Made by a program: the position numbers and the translations under genes
Origin: Betaproteobacteria bacterium
GTDB lineage: Bacteria; Pseudomonadota; Gammaproteobacteria; Burkholderiales; Casimicrobiaceae
Assembly: GCA_016861105.1 (NCBI GenBank)
Contig: BOKS01000001.1
Span: 620,001-684,000 of the forward strand
Length of the DNA stretch: 64,000 nucleotides
Direction: 5' to 3'
Notes under the pieces: model-generated
The model's database searches: none
Seen by the model: the letters and a program-made list of their open reading frames with translations, nothing else
What the model was told of the DNA's origin: nothing
Shown here: positions 1 to 9,193 of the stretch, piece by piece
Numbering within the stretch: the first letter of the stretch is position 1
Layout: each line of letters opens with the position of its first letter

Positions 1-812
<812 letters not shown>

Positions 813-896
813 TCATCGGTCGTGCGAGACGCGCTGGCTGGTCGCCGTGCGTTCCGCGACAATCCTTCGCACGCTGCGGCAACGCGTGCCGCCACC

Positions 897-1316
897 ATGG
901 CCCGACCACTCCGACGCTTCCTCGCCGTCCTCGTCGCCGTCCTGCTGGCGATCAACGCAGCGGGCGCCGCGGCGCTGCAGGTGCCACTCGGCACATGCTG
1001 CGGCGACGCCGGTCCGTCGTCGGAGGCGCCGCAGCCGCAGGCCCGAGCGTGCCACGACGCCGCCCACAGCCTGGCCTGCGGGCACGAAGGCGGCGCGAGC
1101 GTGCCCACCGCGGACGCTTCCGGGGATTCGTGCGCAGGCGGCTGTGCGCACTGTTCCGCGCCCGCCGGCGTCGTGCCGGCCGTCCTGCCGCCCGCGACGC
1201 CCGCGCACGCCGCTTCGCCGGGCGCCTACGAGCGTCCGACGTTCGTCGCGAGCGCCGCGGGCGAGGTCCCGGCGCACCGCCTCGAGCGTCCGCCGTCCGC
1301 GGCACCGCGCTGCTGA
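897..1316 (+). CDS. small exported Cys/His-rich protein, DUF2946/CopL-like
   Basis: A 139-residue protein starting at ATG 897 with a clear signal sequence (LRRFLAVLVAVLLAINAAGAAA). The mature part has several Cys and His residues (GTCCGD, ARACHDAAHSLACGHEGG, CAGGCAHC) and ends in LERPPSAAPRC, resembling the C-terminal ERPP motif of DUF2946 and CopL-like small proteins that often sit beside copper or cation efflux genes. This suggests a periplasmic metal-binding role, but nothing proves it. It stands alone here with no transporter next to it. An in-frame ATG at 822 exists but would add a tail before the signal peptide, so 897 is preferred. Confidence 0.6.
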   Translation: MARPLRRFLAVLVAVLLAINAAGAAALQVPLGTCCGDAGPSSEAPQPQARACHDAAHSLACGHEGGASVPTADASGDSCAGGCAHCSAPAGVVPAVLPPATPAHAASPGAYERPTFVASAAGEVPAHRLERPPSAAPRC

Positions 1317-1411
1317 CGCCCCGGGTCCTCCGGGCCCCCTTCCGACGATCCGCCGGACACGTCCTCGCCGCGCGAGGCCGGCGATCCCATGTCCGTCTCC
1401 AGGAGCACGCC

Positions 1412-1930
1412 ATGACCTTCCGTTCGCTCATCCTCGGCGCCTGCGCGCTCGCGGTCGCCGCCGGCGCCCCCGCGATCGCGCAATCCACGGCCGCGACCGT
1501 GGCCGCCGCACCCCCCGCCGCCGCCGCGGCACGGGATCCGAAGAAGCTCGACTGCACGAGCAAGGACGCGGCAAGCCCGCGGCCGAAGGTCGTCTTCCAG
1601 GTGAACCGCGCCGAGGATGCGCCGCTGATCCTGCGCTTCGTCACCAATTACCTGCGCAGCGAGCCCGAGGCCGAGGTCACCGTGGTCGGCTACGCGTCCG
1701 GCATCGACTTCATGCTCAAGGACGCCAGGACCGCCGACGGCAGCCTGTATGCCGCGCAGGTCAACCGCCTGCTCGACATGGGCGTCGCGTTCCGCGTGTG
1801 CAACAACACCCTGAAGGCGCGCAACGCGTCGACCGACGTCGTGCTGGCCAACGTCGGCGTCGTGCAGAGCGCGGTCAACGAGATCGTCCGGCTGCAGACG
1901 CAGGAGGGCTACAGCTACTTCCGCCACTAG
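1412..1930 (+). CDS. exported DsrE/DsrF-like family protein
   Basis: A 172-residue protein with an N-terminal signal peptide (MTFRSLILGACALAVAAGAPAIAQ). The mature domain reads like the DsrE superfamily alpha/beta fold: KVVFQVNRAEDAP, then EVTVVGYASGIDFML, then the short Cys segment FRVCNNTLKARN, which matches the conserved cysteine stretch of periplasmic DsrE-like proteins. Relatives of DsrE are sulfur carriers or sulfurtransferase-like, but periplasmic members generally lack an assigned function. Start ATG 1412 is preceded by AGGAG at 1401-1405, seven to eleven bases upstream. It is monocistronic as far as can be seen, with 170 bases of no recognisable gene after it. Confidence 0.75.
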   Translation: MTFRSLILGACALAVAAGAPAIAQSTAATVAAAPPAAAAARDPKKLDCTSKDAASPRPKVVFQVNRAEDAPLILRFVTNYLRSEPEAEVTVVGYASGIDFMLKDARTADGSLYAAQVNRLLDMGVAFRVCNNTLKARNASTDVVLANVGVVQSAVNEIVRLQTQEGYSYFRH

Positions 1931-2100
1931 CGATTCCCCTGCGGACCCTGGGCGCGCGCCGGTACGCTGACGCGCGCGCCCGACAGCGTGCGGGTGCGCG
2001 CCTACAACGCGCCGCGGCCGCCGGCGACTGACGCCGGGCGCAGCGCGCGCGACAGTGAACGCCTCCGGGGCCACCGTCCCGACGCGACACGGAGCACGCG

Positions 2101-2307
2101 ATGCACTCGACGACCTTGCGTTGGCTGGCGGCCGCAGCGCTCGCCGCCTCCCTCTCGGCTTGCGGCAGCATGTCGCCGCGCGAGCGCGACACGGCCGTGG
2201 GCGCCGGGATCGGCGCCGCCGCCGGCGCCGCCATCACCGGTGACGTGGGCGGAGCGGTCGGCGGTGGCATCGTCGGCGGCGTGATCGGCAACCAGGTCGG
2301 CCGCTGA
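2101..2307 (+). CDS. glycine-zipper lipoprotein
   Basis: A 68-residue lipoprotein. The signal peptide ends in a lipobox (ASLSAC, Cys at residue 21). The mature part is one glycine-zipper segment (AVGAGIGAAAGAAITGDVGG, then AVGGGIVGG), typical of OsmB-like and glycine-zipper 2TM proteins that pack as a helical hairpin in the outer membrane. The family is linked to envelope stress, but no specific job can be inferred. It precedes an mgtC-like gene on the same strand with a 66-base gap. Confidence 0.8.
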   Translation: MHSTTLRWLAAAALAASLSACGSMSPRERDTAVGAGIGAAAGAAITGDVGGAVGGGIVGGVIGNQVGR

Positions 2308-2373
2308 TCGCGCCGCGCCGGTCGCCGACCCCCGCGCGCGGCGCCGGCGCGATCCGCACGCCGACCGAGGCCC

Positions 2374-2916
2374 ATGGACCTCGCCACGGTCCTCGCCGCC
2401 GTCGCCGACGAGTTCGCGGTGGACGCGGCCGAGGTCGGCGAGCACGCGCGCGTCCTCGTGCGGCTGCTGCTCGCCGTGGCGCTTGGCGCAGTGCTGGGCT
2501 ACGACCGCGAACGCCGCGAGAGCGCGGCAGGGCTGCGCACGCACATGCTCGTCGCCCTGGGCACGGCACTGTTCGCGCTCGCGCCGCAGGCGGCGGTCTT
2601 CGGCGCCGATCCGATGAGCCGCGTCCTGCAGGGCATCGTGGCCGGCATCGGATTCCTCGGCGCGGGCGCCATCCTCAAGCGAACGGAGCACGGCGAGGTC
2701 CGCGGCCTGACGACGGCTGCCGGCATCTGGGCCACGGCGGCCATCGCCGTCGCCTGCGCGATGGGCCGCGTGTGGCTCGCCATCGCGTCCACGTTGGCCT
2801 GCTACGTGGTGCTGGCACTGCTGGTGCGCGCGGAAGCACGCATGAAGGAGGCGCGTGCGACGGCGAACTCAGCCGAAGCCGGGCCCGGCGCGTCGACGGA
2901 AGGCTCGCCCAGCTAG
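2374..2916 (+). CDS. MgtC/SapB family membrane protein
   Basis: A 180-residue inner-membrane protein. The MgtC hallmark is clear: VRLLLAVALGAVLGYDRERRESAAGLRTHMLVALGTALFAL followed by QGIVAGIGFLGAGAILKR and GLTTAAGIWATAAIAVACAMG. These give four predicted membrane spans and the conserved acidic and arginine residues near RERR. MgtC proteins are tied to growth at low magnesium and control of membrane energetics. The C-terminal 30 residues are low-complexity and charged. The stop codon TAG at 2914-2916 is the first three bases of a MITE-like repeat, so the last residues may have been altered when the repeat inserted. Confidence 0.9.
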   Translation: MDLATVLAAVADEFAVDAAEVGEHARVLVRLLLAVALGAVLGYDRERRESAAGLRTHMLVALGTALFALAPQAAVFGADPMSRVLQGIVAGIGFLGAGAILKRTEHGEVRGLTTAAGIWATAAIAVACAMGRVWLAIASTLACYVVLALLVRAEARMKEARATANSAEAGPGASTEGSPS

Positions 2917-2986
2917 GACCTGCTCACGCCATGGGCGCATGCGCGAAGGGTCGCCCCCCTCGTGTCCGCGGCGTGAACAGGCGCTA
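2914..2986. repeat. MITE-like element, copy 1 (short form)
   Basis: A 73-base element with imperfect terminal inverted repeats of about 21 bases: left TAGGACCTGCTCACGCC (2914-2930), right GGCGTGAACAGGCGCTA (2970-2986). The interior GCATGCGCGAAGGGTCGC next to the left end recurs in copy 2 at 60657-60983. The left end overlaps and supplies the stop codon of the mgtC-like gene. It could form a hairpin and act as a terminator between convergent genes. Confidence 0.75.
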
Positions 2987-3021
2987 GCGCAGGTCGTGCG
3001 CGTTCCCTGCCGCCCGTCTCG

Positions 3022-3438
3022 CTAGCGCGTTCCCTCGGCCTCGCCGAACCGGCCGTAGGCCTCCCACGCGCGGGCGAACTCGCGCGCGTCCAGGCGCCCG
3101 TCGGCGTTCCCGTCGGCGACGTCGAACACCGCGCCGAACCCGTCGAGGGCGCGCGTCTGCTCGCGCGTCACGAAGCCGCGCCTGTCCGCGTCGAGCTTGG
3201 TGAACGCGGAGCCCGGGAGCTCGGCCCGGCTCGGCGTGATCCCCGTCATCGGGGGCAGGCCACCGGTGATCGCCCCGCTCGCCCGGTCCGAGGCCAGCGG
3301 GACGACGCGCTCGGCGACCGCCCGAGGGTCGTCCGCGTGCGCGAACGGGACGGCGAGCGCGACGGTAGCAACCAGCATTCCGACGCGTAGGGAGCGTTTC
3401 GATGGGGTGCGTCGATCCACCCGTCGATCGTCGCGCAC
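3022..3438 (-). CDS. exported EF-hand protein
   Basis: A 138-residue protein. An N-terminal signal sequence (SLRVGMLVATVALAVPFAHA) precedes two EF-hand calcium loops, DADRRGFVTREQ and DGNADGRLDARE, both with acidic residues at positions 1, 3 and 12 or close equivalents. It is probably a periplasmic calcium-binding protein; partners are not visible. The start could be ATG 3438 or an internal ATG at 3381; the longer form keeps a basic n-region before the hydrophobic stretch. It is transcribed away from the spermidine-synthase-like gene on the same strand. Confidence 0.7.
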   Translation of the reverse strand: MRDDRRVDRRTPSKRSLRVGMLVATVALAVPFAHADDPRAVAERVVPLASDRASGAITGGLPPMTGITPSRAELPGSAFTKLDADRRGFVTREQTRALDGFGAVFDVADGNADGRLDAREFARAWEAYGRFGEAEGTR

Positions 3439-3516
3439 CGCAGCGTCCGCGTCTGTCGGCAGGTTCCCGGCCCGCGTGCGCGATTGCGCCGACGACCGCG
3501 CGCCGGGGGGCGATGC

Positions 3517-4314
3517 TCAGCGCGACCGTTCGCGCTGGCGCCGCCGACCCGCGCGCGGCGCGCCGTCCGGGCCCGCGGGCGGCGCGTCCGCCGGACCCTG
3601 ACGCGCGAGCCGGACCAGCGTCGCCGCGAGGTCGAGCCCGCTTTCGTCGCGCAGCGCGGCCGCCCGCACGGACAGCGCGGCGGCATCGAGCCGCAGCGGG
3701 CCGTCGCGCGCCGCGAGGACGACCACGTTGCCGCTGCGGCACGGCGGCAGCGCCAGCGCCCGGCCGGCGAACGCGTCGCGCACGCGCGCGAGGCTCGCGT
3801 CCACGCCGCGATGGCGGCCGAGGAGGTTGGTCGCGAGCATGCCGCCGCGGGCGAGGCGCCGCGCGCAGTGCGCATAGAACGCCGGCGTGTCGAGCGCGCC
3901 GACGCGGCCCCGCGCGTCGTAGCCGTCGACGAGGACGAGGTCGAAGGACGGCCCCTCCCGGGCCACGAACTGCGCGCCGTCGCCGAGCTCGATGTCCACG
4001 CGCGCGTCGTCGGGAAGGCGGAAGAACCGTGCAGCGGCGTGCACGACGTCCTCGCGCAGCTCGACGACGGTCAGCGCGGCGCCGCTCCGGTAGCGCCACA
4101 GGAAGCGCGCCAGCGACCCGGCACCGAGGCCGATCAACAGCACCGTGCGCGGCCACGCCGACGGACGCAGCAGCAGCGGCAGCATCATCTCCCGCGTGTA
4201 CTCCAGCTCGAGCGTGTAAGGGCGCGACATCCGCATCGCGCCCTGGATCCAGTGCGAGCCGAAGTGCAGGTAGCGGACGCCGCGCTCCTCGCTGATCTGG
4301 ATCGCGCCGCCCAT
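3517..4314 (-). CDS. spermidine synthase-like (polyamine aminopropyltransferase fold) protein
   Basis: A 265-residue protein starting MGGAIQISEERG. It has the Rossmann methyltransferase/aminopropyltransferase core: VLLIGLGAGSLARFLWR (glycine-rich SAM or dcSAM loop), TVVELREDVV (acidic end of beta 2), IELGDGAQFV and FDLVLVDGYD. The GDG..F and LVDGYD motifs are those of spermidine synthase-like proteins. The C-terminal tail is Arg/Pro/Gly-rich. True spermidine synthases have a fuller N-terminal beta domain, so this is a synthase-like protein of uncertain substrate. The frame extends upstream to 4422, but the sequence before MGGA is low-complexity and unlike coding. Confidence 0.75.
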   Translation of the reverse strand: MGGAIQISEERGVRYLHFGSHWIQGAMRMSRPYTLELEYTREMMLPLLLRPSAWPRTVLLIGLGAGSLARFLWRYRSGAALTVVELREDVVHAAARFFRLPDDARVDIELGDGAQFVAREGPSFDLVLVDGYDARGRVGALDTPAFYAHCARRLARGGMLATNLLGRHRGVDASLARVRDAFAGRALALPPCRSGNVVVLAARDGPLRLDAAALSVRAAALRDESGLDLAATLVRLARQGPADAPPAGPDGAPRAGRRRQRERSR

Positions 4315-4493
4315 CGTCAGCGCGCCCCGCGGGTGCCGGCGGTCGGGGAACGGCGATGGTCGCGGCGGCACGGCACGCCTGCATTCTCGCACCGCGGTGC
4401 CGCCGCCGCGGGCCACGCGCACCCGAGGGCTTGGCGGTCGCCGCCGGCTATGCTAATGTCATAACCGTCGCCCGCCGTCCTGCTCCCCCCGCC

Positions 4494-5138
4494 ATGAAGC
4501 AGCGCACGCTCGTCACGCAGCGCCTGTACTTCGGACTGGACCCGCTGCGGCTACGCGAGGCGAGCGGCCGCGTGCTCGCCCGCGTCGTCGGCCTTCCGCC
4601 GGAGCGCGCGAACGTCAGCGCGGCGGACCTGCGGCGCGACCTCGGGCTCGACACGGAGATCGGCCGCGCGGTCGTCGACGAGATGGTCGCCGAGGGGCTG
4701 CTGCGCCCGCGGGAGGGTGCGAGCGGGCAGTTCCGTCTGACCGAGCGGTTCGCCGAGCTCGCCAGCGCGCGCGTCGTCGAGCCGCTCACGCGCGAGCGGG
4801 CGCGGGTGATCGTCGGCCGGGCGTGCGATCTCGCCCGCACGATCAACGCCGAATGGTCGCGCAATCCGCTGGTCGTCGATGCGATCGCGCCGCACGGCGA
4901 GTACCTGGCGCACGCACCGATCCTCGAGTCGCTTCCGCTGTGCGTGGTGGTCGGATTGCGCCCTGCGTCGCGGCGCGCGCGCTTCCGCATGCAGCCCAAG
5001 CCCTCGGGCGCGCGCGACATCCGCGCCGCCTACCGCGAACTGTCGTCCTTTCTCGACATAGGCCTGGCGACGACGATACGCGACGTGCCGAGCCCGCACG
5101 CGGTCGTGTTCCACGTCGCGTCCGAGCCGTCCGTGTAA
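4494..5138 (+). CDS. unknown protein with winged-helix-like N-terminus
   Basis: A 214-residue protein I do not recognise. Residues 25-80 look like a winged helix (VSAADLRRDLGLDTEIGRAVVDEMVAEGLLRP, then a hairpin GQFRLTERF), suggesting DNA binding or a protein-interaction fold. The middle part (RARVIVGRACDLARTINAEWSRNPLVVDAIAPHGEYLA) is helical. The C-terminal half has no motif I can place. There is no signal peptide or membrane span. The start ATG 4494 follows a pyrimidine-rich stretch; a -10-like TATGCT lies at 4449-4454. No neighbours hint at the function. Confidence 0.65.
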   Translation: MKQRTLVTQRLYFGLDPLRLREASGRVLARVVGLPPERANVSAADLRRDLGLDTEIGRAVVDEMVAEGLLRPREGASGQFRLTERFAELASARVVEPLTRERARVIVGRACDLARTINAEWSRNPLVVDAIAPHGEYLAHAPILESLPLCVVVGLRPASRRARFRMQPKPSGARDIRAAYRELSSFLDIGLATTIRDVPSPHAVVFHVASEPSV

Positions 5139-5390
5139 ACGGCGTCGACGCTGTCGCATCGGCGCGACGCGCGGCACGCGCCCCGCGACAATTTGATTGC
5201 CGGCGCGTGGCGCCCCGATTACGCTCTGTTCACGACAAGGCTTGTGTTTCGTACAACCTTGATGCGGATCAGCGCCAGTCGCGGCGCGGTCGCCGAGACT
5301 GCGCCGACGAGGGCGAAGGGGGAGGCGCCACGAGGTCCGGCCGACAGCCGCCGGGACCGTGGCGGCGGCGAGGCGAGGAGGACGGCAGGC

Positions 5391-5531
5391 ATGGAAACGA
5401 CGATGGTGTCCGCGTGGTGGCTGCTCGTGACGTTCATGGCCGGCGGGTTCGCAGGCGTGCTCGTCATGGCGCTGATGGCGCTGGCCGCCGACCCAGAGCG
5501 CGAGGAGGCGCTGCCGCCGATGACGCGCTAG
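5391..5531 (+). CDS. 46-residue single-span membrane peptide
   Basis: A very short reading frame (METTMVSAWWLLVTFMAG and onward) with one hydrophobic span, residues 7-31, followed by a charged tail DPEREEALPP. A purine-rich GAGGAGG lies about ten bases before the ATG, which is the main reason to call it. Similar small proteins with one span occur widely in proteobacteria without known function. The frame is open upstream to 5193, but that part lacks a ribosome site and coding character. Confidence 0.5.
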   Translation: METTMVSAWWLLVTFMAGGFAGVLVMALMALAADPEREEALPPMTR

Positions 5532-5651
5532 GCCTTCGCCAGCGCGCCCCGACCGTGCCCGCGGTCCCGCGGGACGGCCTCCCGTTCCCCATCGCATTGC
5601 GCCCGTCCCGGCCCGCCGGGCGGCGGGTCCGCAGCGCGCACGGCGCGGCGC

Positions 5652-6623
5652 CTACGGCGCTTCGGCGCGGCAGCTCTGCGGCAGGAAGCGGTCGGGGATT
5701 CCGACCGGCACGCAGAACCAGTGGAGGCGGTTGCGGTGGTCGACGGCGGGCGCGAGCAGGATCGCCTTGCCGGCGAGCTCGGGGATCGACGCGCCGACCG
5801 ACAGCCGGACGCGTCCGGTCTCGCGGTCGACGGAGATCTCGTCGAACAGCACCGCGCCCGCGCGCGCCGGGATCTCGAGCCCCAGCCCCTGCCGCGGCCA
5901 GTGGCTGAACGCGCGCCACGAATCCTCGATCTGCTGCTTGAGCGGCGCGAGGCCGAACAGCGCCTTGCCGACCTTCACGCGGACCTCGTGCTCGGCGTAG
6001 GCCGTGACGAGCAGCGGACCGATCAGCGCGACCCAGATCGCGATCGCGAGGGAGCCGAAGAGCGCCGCGCCCGCCGGCGACACCGGGTCGTGGCTGCCGA
6101 GCTCGCTCGCTGCGTGCGAAGGCGTGTGCGCGCGCGACTCGGCGCGACGGATGCGCTCGCGCACGCGCCGGTACAGCAGCGCGTTGGCGAGGCTCGCGCC
6201 GGTCACGCCGGGCAGCGCGAAGACGAGCAGCACCGCGCACGCGACCCACAGGATCGTGGAATCCTCGAGCCACGGCGCGATCACGGCGAGCGCCACGGCC
6301 CCCGCGAGGGGGAGCAGCGTGAACGCGACGCCCGCGCCCCACAGGCGCCGATAGAACGCCCACAGCGCGGGCACGAACAGCGCCGGCCAGTGCCACGCCG
6401 TGCTGCCGCGTCCCGCGCGCTCGAACGCGTGGAAGCGCGGCGCGTAGTAGTCGGCGGCGGGCCCCACGGCGAGCCGGAACAGCACCATCAGCGCGGGCCT
6501 CACCACACGCTCGTCGTCGCGATCCGCCGGCCCCGGCAGCCGCACCGTCTCGCGTTCCATGGGGGCGACGGTCGTCGCACGCCCGCCCCCTGTTGGCGCT
6601 GCCACCGCACCCGCCTGGTCCAT
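5652..6623 (-). CDS. DUF2628 membrane protein with pilin-like C-terminal domain
   Basis: A 323-residue protein with AGAAGGA about seven bases before ATG 6623. Residues 65-145 carry the DUF2628 pattern (FYRRLWGAGVAFTLLPLAG, a second span, then a third in VACAVLLVFALPGVTG, ANALLYRRVRERIRRAE). A further hydrophobic helix (GSLAIAIWVALIGPLL) leads into a soluble domain starting VRVKVGKALFGLAPLKQQIEDSW, which resembles the globular part of type IV pilin-like proteins. Function is unknown; DUF2628 proteins are often cell-envelope associated. Neighbouring genes are divergent or unrelated. Confidence 0.65.
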   Translation of the reverse strand: MDQAGAVAAPTGGGRATTVAPMERETVRLPGPADRDDERVVRPALMVLFRLAVGPAADYYAPRFHAFERAGRGSTAWHWPALFVPALWAFYRRLWGAGVAFTLLPLAGAVALAVIAPWLEDSTILWVACAVLLVFALPGVTGASLANALLYRRVRERIRRAESRAHTPSHAASELGSHDPVSPAGAALFGSLAIAIWVALIGPLLVTAYAEHEVRVKVGKALFGLAPLKQQIEDSWRAFSHWPRQGLGLEIPARAGAVLFDEISVDRETGRVRLSVGASIPELAGKAILLAPAVDHRNRLHWFCVPVGIPDRFLPQSCRAEAP

Positions 6624-6768
6624 CGTGTCCTTCTGCTCCCTGCAAGCTGTGATCGACATTCTACGCGAGGCGGTCGGGCCGTGGTGTAGGACTGCGATCG
6701 CGCACCGGGGCGATGAGTCGACAGTGCCCCGTCGATAGAATCGCGTCGGCGCACGCCTCTTCGTCGCG

Positions 6769-7581
6769 ATGTCCGAGACCCCCGTTCCTCCGATCCGCCG
6801 CTGCCTCGTCGTCACCGCCGTGGCCGCCGCTGCGGCGCTCGCGGCGCTGCCCGCGGCGCCCGGGCCGGGCGCCGTCGAGGCCACGATGCCCTCGACGCGC
6901 GACTGCACGCTGCGCTACCGCCTGCACGCCGCGACGCCGGCCGCCGCGCAGGTCGTCGCGATCGTCGCCCACGGCTACCTGCGCGACGGCTCCTACATGA
7001 CCGGATGGGCGGAGGCGCTCGCGCAGGCCGGCATCCCTGCGGTGACCGTCGACCTGTGCGCATCGATACAGGCCGACGGGCGACCGGCGGACGACGGCGC
7101 GGACCTGGTGGCCGTGCGCCGTGCGCTGGGCGCCAGCCAGGTCCTCTACGTCGGCGTGTCCGCCGGCGGGCTCGCGGCGCTCGTCGCGGCGAGCGAGGAT
7201 CCCGCCGCGACGCGCGGCGTGCTGCTGCTCGACCCGGTCAACGCGGGCGGGCAGGCGCGCAGCGCGGCCGGCAGGGTGCGCGCGCCGGTCGCCGCACTGG
7301 TCGCGAGGTCGCAGGTCTGCAACGCGTGGCGCAACTTCGATCCGGCGCTCGAGACGCTCGCCGACGCGACGATCGTCCGCATCCCGGGCGCATCGCACTG
7401 CGACTTCGAGTGGCCCGGCGACCGCCTGTGCCGCGTGCTGTGTGTGGCGACGAACAGCCGAGCGGAGCGCGACCGCGCGCAGGCGCGCATCCGCAGCCTG
7501 GGCGTGTCGTTCCTCGCCGCCGCCGCAAGCGACCGCTCGCAGGCGCTGGCCGACTGGCGCGGCGACATCGGGCCGGACTGA
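6769..7581 (+). CDS. exported alpha/beta hydrolase
   Basis: A 270-residue protein with an N-terminal hydrophobic segment (CLVVTAVAAAAALAALPAAP) suggesting export. It has the alpha/beta-hydrolase order: oxyanion region VAIVAHGYLRDG, nucleophile elbow YVGVSAGGLAAL (GxSxG, Ser near 127), acid in LLLDPVNAGG and a late His in IPGASHCDFEWPG. Two cysteines near the C-terminus might form a disulfide. The substrate is unknown. A TAGAAT hexamer at 6735-6740 could be the -10 of its promoter. Confidence 0.8.
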   Translation: MSETPVPPIRRCLVVTAVAAAAALAALPAAPGPGAVEATMPSTRDCTLRYRLHAATPAAAQVVAIVAHGYLRDGSYMTGWAEALAQAGIPAVTVDLCASIQADGRPADDGADLVAVRRALGASQVLYVGVSAGGLAALVAASEDPAATRGVLLLDPVNAGGQARSAAGRVRAPVAALVARSQVCNAWRNFDPALETLADATIVRIPGASHCDFEWPGDRLCRVLCVATNSRAERDRAQARIRSLGVSFLAAAASDRSQALADWRGDIGPD

Positions 7582-7694
7582 CCGCCCCCTCGCGCGCGAC
7601 GGGGGCAGGGAGCGCCTCGCATGCGACGCCGGCGATCGCGCCGCGTTTGGTTACACTGACGCGTCCGGTTCCCTGCTCCCGCCTCCGCGTCCGC

Positions 7695-8570
7695 ATGCTC
7701 GCTTCCGCCACCGACTCGCCGCTGCGCCGCGCGCTCCTGGTCCTCGCGCTCGCCGCGGCCGCCGCCCCGCTCGCCGCGCAGGACCGCAAGCCCGAGAGCG
7801 CCGGCCCGTACGTCCCCACGCCGTGGGTGATCGTCGACGAGATCATGAAACTCGCCGGCGTCGGTCCCGGCGACCACGTCATCGACCTCGGGTCCGGCGA
7901 CGGCCGGCTCGTGCTCACCGCGGTGACGCGCTACAAGGCGAAGAGCGGGTTCGGCGTCGACATCGAGGCGCCGCTGGTCGCGCAGGCGAACGAAGCGGCG
8001 CGCAAGGCGGGCGTCGCCGAACGCGTCGCCTTCCAGGTGCGCGACCTCTTCGAGACGCCGGTCAACGAGGCCACGGTCGTGACGCTGTACCTGCTGCCGA
8101 CGTCGGTGCCCAAGCTGCAGGGGCGGCTGCTCGCCGAACTCCCCGCCGGGGCGCGGGTGGTGTCGCACGACTACCCGTTCCCCGACTGGCCGCACGAGCG
8201 CTACGTGAAGATGGACGTGCCCGAGAAGGTCGCGATCTCGGGCACGCCGCGCACGACGCTCTACCTCTACGTGGTCCCGGCGCGCGTGGCCGGCGAGTGG
8301 GAGCTGCGGCTGCCGTCGACGCCGCCGAAGGCGCCGCCGCTGCGGCTGTCGATCACGCAGCGTCCCGCGGGCGCGAGCGGCCAGGCCGGCACCGCCGAGC
8401 GCATGGCCGACCTTCCCGAGGTCGTCGTGCAGGGCACGGACCTGCGGCTCACGCTGCCGGCGGGACTCGCGGGGCCGCGGCCGGTGACGCTACGCGGCCG
8501 GGCCTCCGACGGCGTCCTCGAAGGCACGCTGGACGGCGGCCGGTGGCGCGCGACGCGCCCGCCCGGATGA
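7695..8570 (+). CDS. exported class I SAM-dependent methyltransferase
   Basis: A 291-residue protein with a signal peptide (LRRALLVLALAAAAAPLAAQ). The methyltransferase motif I is HVIDLGSGDGRLVL and motif II FGVDIEAPLV. Later come RDLFETPVNEATVVTLYLLP and RVVSHDYPFPDW. After about residue 185 it has an extra C-terminal domain of about 100 residues (WELRLPSTPPKAPPLRLS...) not present in its neighbour. Export of a SAM-dependent enzyme is odd, since SAM is cytoplasmic, yet this family regularly has signal sequences. It overlaps the next gene by four bases (ATGA), so the two are translationally coupled. Confidence 0.8.
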   Translation: MLASATDSPLRRALLVLALAAAAAPLAAQDRKPESAGPYVPTPWVIVDEIMKLAGVGPGDHVIDLGSGDGRLVLTAVTRYKAKSGFGVDIEAPLVAQANEAARKAGVAERVAFQVRDLFETPVNEATVVTLYLLPTSVPKLQGRLLAELPAGARVVSHDYPFPDWPHERYVKMDVPEKVAISGTPRTTLYLYVVPARVAGEWELRLPSTPPKAPPLRLSITQRPAGASGQAGTAERMADLPEVVVQGTDLRLTLPAGLAGPRPVTLRGRASDGVLEGTLDGGRWRATRPPG

Positions 8571-9178
8571 CGCGCGCGACCGCGGCCGCGCGGTCCCTCT
8601 GCGGTGTGGCGCTGCTCGTCGCCGCGCTGGCGGCCGGCAGCGCGGCGGGGTCCGACGACGATCCGCGGCGCATCGCGCCCTACGCGGCCACCGACGACGC
8701 CGTGACCGAGGCCATGCTCGACCTGGCGCGCGTCGCGGCCTCGGACCACGTGGTGGACCTGGGCTCGGGCGACGGGCGCATCGTGCTCGCCGCGGCGCGC
8801 CGCGGGGCGAGCGGCGTCGGCGTGGAGATCGACGCGCGCCTGGTCGCGATCGCGCAGGCCCGCGCGGCACACGAGCGGCTCGCGGAGCGTGCGCGCTTCG
8901 TGCAGCAGGATCTGTTCGAGGCCGACCTGTCGCAAGCGACGGTGGTGACGCTCTACCTGTTTCCCGCCGCGATGGCGCGCGTCGCCGACAAGCTCGCGGC
9001 GTCGCTCGCGCCGGGCACACGCGTCGTCTCGCACGACTTTCCGCTGCCGGGCTGGCCGGCGCTTCGCGTGGCCGTCGTCGACGCCCCGGGGAAGCGCGAC
9101 GCGATCGGCACGCAGACCGCCACGCTCTACCTCTACGCGGCGCCCTCCCGCGGTCCGGCCGCGCGCGCCCCGCGCTGA
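8567..9178 (+). CDS. second exported SAM-dependent methyltransferase, paralogue of the preceding gene
   Basis: A 203-residue protein whose ATG overlaps the upstream stop (ATGA). It has a signal sequence (LCGVALLVAALAAGSAAG), then the same core as its neighbour: HVVDLGSGDGRIVL, VGVEIDARLVAIAQ, QQDLFEADLSQATVVTLYLFP and RVVSHDFPLPGWP. The identical order and near-identical motifs show a tandem duplication, with the C-terminal domain of the first copy missing here. The substrate is unknown; the common IAPYxATDDxVTEAML lead fits the family of heme- or envelope-adjacent methyltransferases of unknown role. Confidence 0.8.
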   Translation: MTRATAAARSLCGVALLVAALAAGSAAGSDDDPRRIAPYAATDDAVTEAMLDLARVAASDHVVDLGSGDGRIVLAAARRGASGVGVEIDARLVAIAQARAAHERLAERARFVQQDLFEADLSQATVVTLYLFPAAMARVADKLAASLAPGTRVVSHDFPLPGWPALRVAVVDAPGKRDAIGTQTATLYLYAAPSRGPAARAPR

Positions 9179-9193
9179 CGCGAGCCCGCCTGC

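Noticed and set aside
5193..5390. N-terminal extension of the 46-residue membrane peptide
   Set aside because: No ribosome site at 5193 and composition is not gene-like; GAGGAGG sits before ATG 5391.
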